Source: Anaerolinea thermophila (GTDB taxonomy: Bacteria; Chloroflexota; Anaerolineae; Anaerolineales; Villigracilaceae). Taken from it: a DNA stretch of 8,209 nucleotides. The translations under genes were made by a program, and so were the position numbers. Location: assembly GCA_022729775.1 (NCBI GenBank), contig DZBA01000138.1, positions 1 to 8,209 on the forward strand. Direction: 5' to 3'. Of the stretch, positions 5,645 to 8,209 are shown one piece after another (position 1 is the stretch's first letter; every line of letters begins with the position of its first letter). The notes beneath the pieces are model-generated. The model was not told the origin of the DNA. It searched no databases and was given only the letters and a program-made list of their open reading frames with translations.

Positions 5645-6891
5645 TATTTCTCTACAATATCAATGCTGATGATTTTATCGCCGGGCGGTGTGACGCCGCT
5701 CAGCGCGTCGCGCGGTGTTAAATTTTCCACCACATCCAAGCCGGTGATGACCTGCCCAAAGATGGTGTAGCTGCCGTCAATTTGCGGCGCGGGCGCAAAG
5801 GTGATAAAGAACTGGCTGCCGTTTGTATCAGGTCCCGAATTTTCCATTGCCACCATGCCGGGTTTATCGAAAAGCAGGTCGTTTGTTTCGGAGTTGAAAA
5901 AATATCCGGGGTTGCCCTTGCCGGTTCCGCTGGGATCGCCGGTCTGCGCCACAAAGCCGGGGATGACGCGGTGAAAGGTCACGCCGTCATACCATTTTTG
6001 ACGCGCAAGAAAAACAAATGAATTCACCGCCAGCGGCGCTTTATCGGGAAAGAGTTGCATAACAATATCGCCTTTTTCAGTTTGAATCGTGGCAATATAT
6101 TGCTTTTGCGCGTTGATGTCGAAAGGCGGGCAGGCAGTGAGCTGCTTTTGCCCAAGCGCAATCAAATCCACCATTTCACTTAAGATTTGATAATCTGTGA
6201 TGTAGGATTGTTGAACGCTGCCATTGATAAGCACAAGCGGCACAGCTGGGATGTTCGCCTTCTTCGCTGCCTCATACAATGACATCATGCGGGTCGTCGT
6301 CGCCGGATCGTTGATTGCAGATTCCAGCCGCGCAGGGTCAATGCCTGTTTGTTCGGATTCTCGAATCACCCACGCGTAAAATTCATCGGGCTGCAAAGCC
6401 TCCCAACTGGCGTAGGTGACAAACAAAAAGTCATACATTGTCCAAAACTTATCCTGCTCGGCGGCGGCAAGCGCGGCAACAACGGCTTTATCCGATTTGT
6501 CTAACATGCCCACCAAAGGCAGCGGACGAAAAACAAAGCGCACGTTATCATGGCTCTTCATCAATTTTGCAATGCTATCAGACATAACGCGGCAGCTGGT
6601 GGATTGAAAATCGCAATACTCGACAATCATAATCGGCGCGTCTGCGGCGCCAAAGGAAAAATCAGCCGCGCTGATGGGCGGAAATGAAGAGGCGTCGTTA
6701 GCCTCCGGGGTTGGCTGCGTGACGATGGTGGTGCAGTTCCCTTGTGGAGTTAATTCTTCCGCGCTTGCGGGAGTCAACGGCGCGACAGGGATAATGGGCA
6801 AAGGCTCATCTGCATTTGGCTGGGCGCCACATGCGAGCAGTAGAAAAAAAACAGGAAGGGATAAAAAGAAAATGTATAAAATTCGTTTCAT
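5644..6891 (-). CDS. Lipoprotein fusing a DsbA-like thioredoxin fold to a cyclophilin-type prolyl isomerase
   Basis: This 415-aa protein begins with a lipoprotein signal peptide: MKR, a hydrophobic stretch, then the lipobox LLAC with Cys21. A Pro-rich linker (about 25-75) leads to a DsbA/thioredoxin_4-like domain (about 76-250) with APIMIVEYCDFQSTSC and a cis-Pro segment IPAVPLVLING (214-224). The active site is Ser97-Thr98-Ser99-Cys100 in place of CxxC, so the nucleophilic Cys is missing. The cyclophilin domain spans about 264-415: FHRVIPGFVAQTGDP (306-320, with catalytic Arg308, Phe313 and Gln316), NGSQFFITF (358-366) and DGSYTIFGQV. The Trp linked to cyclosporin sensitivity is not present. 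The expected location is the outer face of the cytoplasmic membrane, helping fold exported proteins. The ATG at 6891 is chosen because it gives a classical signal peptide; an in-frame ATG at 6918 would add nine residues. An AAGGAA lies 12 bases upstream of 6891. Confidence 0.9.
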   Translation of the reverse strand: MKRILYIFFLSLPVFFLLLACGAQPNADEPLPIIPVAPLTPASAEELTPQGNCTTIVTQPTPEANDASSFPPISAADFSFGAADAPIMIVEYCDFQSTSCRVMSDSIAKLMKSHDNVRFVFRPLPLVGMLDKSDKAVVAALAAAEQDKFWTMYDFLFVTYASWEALQPDEFYAWVIRESEQTGIDPARLESAINDPATTTRMMSLYEAAKKANIPAVPLVLINGSVQQSYITDYQILSEMVDLIALGQKQLTACPPFDINAQKQYIATIQTEKGDIVMQLFPDKAPLAVNSFVFLARQKWYDGVTFHRVIPGFVAQTGDPSGTGKGNPGYFFNSETNDLLFDKPGMVAMENSGPDTNGSQFFITFAPAPQIDGSYTIFGQVITGLDVVENLTPRDALSGVTPPGDKIISIDIVEK

Positions 6892-6922
6892 GACAAAAAG
6901 AAATTCCTTATAAAGCATAAAG

Positions 6923-8197
6923 TTACTGGTTCACGGCTTCTTGCAATTGCTCAAAACTGGTCATCCACGCAATGGTTTTGATGAAATCTGCAAGCGAGTC
7001 GCTTTGCGCGCGCAAAGCGCGGACAGCAGGACCGACGGGGTCATGCCCAGCCGCGCCGCCGGGGACATCGGCATACGCGCCGTGAAACGCAAAATACGCC
7101 TGATTAATCTTGCGCAGCAAATATCCATGCTGGATAAAAATCGCGCGGCGGGCTTCCATATATTCTTCCGCCTCTTCGATTTTGCCCGCCGCAAGCAGCG
7201 CATCCGCAGTGACGCGCGTTTCGCGCATGGCTTCGCGGAAGTCAAAGACCGGGCGCGGAAGGTCGCCAGGGTTGGGGTGATCCACCGGGAGCGAAACCAG
7301 ACCGGCGGGAGAAAAAGTCGCGGGTTTCAATTCAGGATAGAATTTCTCGATGACCAACGCGCCAATTTCATCGCCTGCAATGGAGGCTGTCGTCTCGTTC
7401 ATTGTTCGCAGTTCGGGCGTTTCCATGTACAACATCCCAAGCGGACGCAAGGTCAGGTAATTATGAATCCACTCGTGCGCGATGACGGTCAGCGTCCAAT
7501 TTAAGTTTGTGCTGCGCATGATCATCGTCGGGTAAACGCCGACGCCGCCGATGGGGACAACCAGCGATGAAACGTTAAGCCCGCTGTCCACTTGTTCTTC
7601 GAGCGCGGCTTGTTCATCCACTGGAAGGTCGGTTTCAATGGAGATGTTCGCGGTTTGTTCGATGTGGTCGCGCGGAGAGATAATCAACGCCATCGGCAGC
7701 GGCGTGGAGTGATACCAAACATTTGGCACGGGCTGTCCCGCAGCGGTGAGGTCAAGGTCAGCGAGCGCGTCTGTGACTTGTTCCTGCAAAATGGATTCAG
7801 CCAGCGGGGAAAGCGTCCTTTGACGCGCGTAGAGTTCATCCAATTCGGCGCGCACTGATTCTGACGCGGCGTGTTTGTCGAGAATGGCGGGGTCAGCGTA
7901 GATTTGCTCCAGCGCGTATTCCTTTTCCAGCACATGTTGTGTGACGCGCAAATATTCCATCACGATTTGTTTTTGCTCGGCGCGGTCGAAGATGTGCGGC
8001 GCGCGGATGGATGCCGAGCGCATTTTGACCATGAGCGCGTCACTGATCCACGTAATATAGTTAAACTCAATCTGGCGCGTGTAGCGGCGCGTTTGCTGAG
8101 CCTTGTCTGTAAGGGAAGGAGCGCTATAACCGGTAAGAAAGGCTAGAATGATAAGCGTTAAGGCAATTTCAAGTCCGCGCAGGATGCGTTGTGTCAT
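6923..8197 (-). CDS. Membrane-anchored zinc metallopeptidase-like protein (HEWIH)
   Basis: I cannot place this 424-aa protein in a named family with certainty. It has an N-terminal hydrophobic segment (about 10-27) that acts as signal anchor or signal peptide; it reads LTGY, resembling a lipobox whose Cys is Tyr. A long charged helical region follows (30-150). The catalytic signature is VIAHEWIHNYL (238-248, with His241, Glu242 and His245), and NETTASIAGDEIG follows 21 residues later, with Glu268 a good third zinc ligand of gluzincin type. The tail (about 355-415, including INQAYFAFHGAYAD) is also helical and resembles my memory of predicted bacterial aminopeptidases (DUF2265-like), but that is uncertain. 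The bulk should lie outside the membrane. It is the first gene seen in the operon, with its stop 31 bases before the lipoprotein ATG. No Shine-Dalgarno site precedes its start; a TATAAT six bases upstream suggests a leaderless message. Confidence 0.78.
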   Translation of the reverse strand: MTQRILRGLEIALTLIILAFLTGYSAPSLTDKAQQTRRYTRQIEFNYITWISDALMVKMRSASIRAPHIFDRAEQKQIVMEYLRVTQHVLEKEYALEQIYADPAILDKHAASESVRAELDELYARQRTLSPLAESILQEQVTDALADLDLTAAGQPVPNVWYHSTPLPMALIISPRDHIEQTANISIETDLPVDEQAALEEQVDSGLNVSSLVVPIGGVGVYPTMIMRSTNLNWTLTVIAHEWIHNYLTLRPLGMLYMETPELRTMNETTASIAGDEIGALVIEKFYPELKPATFSPAGLVSLPVDHPNPGDLPRPVFDFREAMRETRVTADALLAAGKIEEAEEYMEARRAIFIQHGYLLRKINQAYFAFHGAYADVPGGAAGHDPVGPAVRALRAQSDSLADFIKTIAWMTSFEQLQEAVNQ

Positions 8198-8203
8198 GCG
8201 GTG

Positions 8204-8209
8204 ATTATA
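8204..8209 (-). promoter_or_regulatory. Perfect -10 box (TATAAT) at the head of the operon
   Basis: On the - strand, TATAAT is followed by the six-base spacer CACCGC and then the ATG at 8197. The usual distance from -10 to transcription start would place +1 at or next to the A of the ATG, and no Shine-Dalgarno sequence is present. This is the arrangement of leaderless transcripts known in Deinococcus and actinobacteria. The -35 region is outside the window, so it cannot be checked. Confidence 0.6.

Larger units (their letters stand above)
2989..8209 (-). other. Five-gene operon: metallopeptidase, DsbA-like/cyclophilin, PrsW-like, trmI, Nudix
   Basis: All five genes run on the - strand. The gaps are 31 bases (or 4 if the earlier lipoprotein start is used), then a 1-base overlap (TAATG at 5642-5646), a 4-base overlap (ATGA at 4427-4430) and a 1-base overlap (TAATG at 3592-3596). 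Such junctions favour translational coupling and co-transcription from the promoter at the right edge. No terminator is visible after the last gene, where the convergent + strand gene begins nine bases away. Confidence 0.8.

Noticed and set aside
6892..6918. Longer start (ATG at 6918) for the DsbA-like/cyclophilin lipoprotein
   Set aside because: It would add nine residues before a standard MKR-hydrophobic-LLAC signal peptide and has no Shine-Dalgarno sequence; the start at 6891 is more natural, though the longer form cannot be fully excluded.
6904..6922. AT-rich stretch before the lipoprotein gene as an internal promoter
   Set aside because: TATGCT and TATAAG on the - strand resemble -10 boxes, but the nearest TTGCAA is about 21 bases away from TATGCT, too far; the gene is probably co-transcribed with the gene upstream.
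6941..7504. 187-aa open frame on the + strand
   Set aside because: It lies entirely antisense to the metallopeptidase-like gene, has an Arg-rich composition typical of shadow frames in GC-leaning DNA, and shows no motif.

Overview
The window reads as a chromosomal segment from a free-living bacterium, most likely of the Chloroflexota (Anaerolineae-like). That assignment is an inference from gene content and style: GC-leaning codons, a PrsW-type membrane protein next to TrmI and a CoA-type Nudix gene, and lipoprotein or secreted folding factors. No rRNA, tRNA, CRISPR array or insertion sequence was seen. Gene density is high and no stretch longer than about 100 bases is empty.

Left part, + strand. 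A perfect intrinsic terminator (23-56) sits 26 bases before the start of rtcB, the RNA 3'-phosphate/5'-OH ligase (83-2485). The rtcB frame is interrupted by an in-frame intein (533-1513, 327 aa) placed immediately before the metal-binding Cys of the GVDIxC motif. The intein has all canonical splicing residues, an HNH-type endonuclease segment and a C2H2 zinc-finger-like segment. rtcB ends at a strong 15-bp hairpin terminator. A short, AT-richer, two-helix membrane protein of unknown function follows (2560-2979).

Right part, - strand. Five genes form one tight operon read from the right edge leftwards: (1) a membrane-anchored HEWIH zinc-metallopeptidase-like protein, (2) a lipoprotein fusing a DsbA-like thioredoxin fold (with an SxxC instead of a CxxC site) to a cyclophilin-type prolyl isomerase, (3) a PrsW-family intramembrane protease-like protein, (4) TrmI, the tRNA m1A58 methyltransferase, and (5) a NudL-like CoA/ADP-ribose-type Nudix hydrolase. 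The genes are separated by 4-31 bases or overlap in TAATG or ATGA junctions. The first gene is preceded at the very edge of the window by a perfect TATAAT six bases before its ATG, which suggests a leaderless mRNA.

The first three operon genes look like an envelope proteolysis and folding set, while the last two are cytosolic housekeeping enzymes. Whether this is a functional module or only shared transcription cannot be decided from the sequence. The two observations most worth following up are the active-site intein in RtcB and the fused DsbA-like/cyclophilin lipoprotein that has lost its nucleophilic cysteine.
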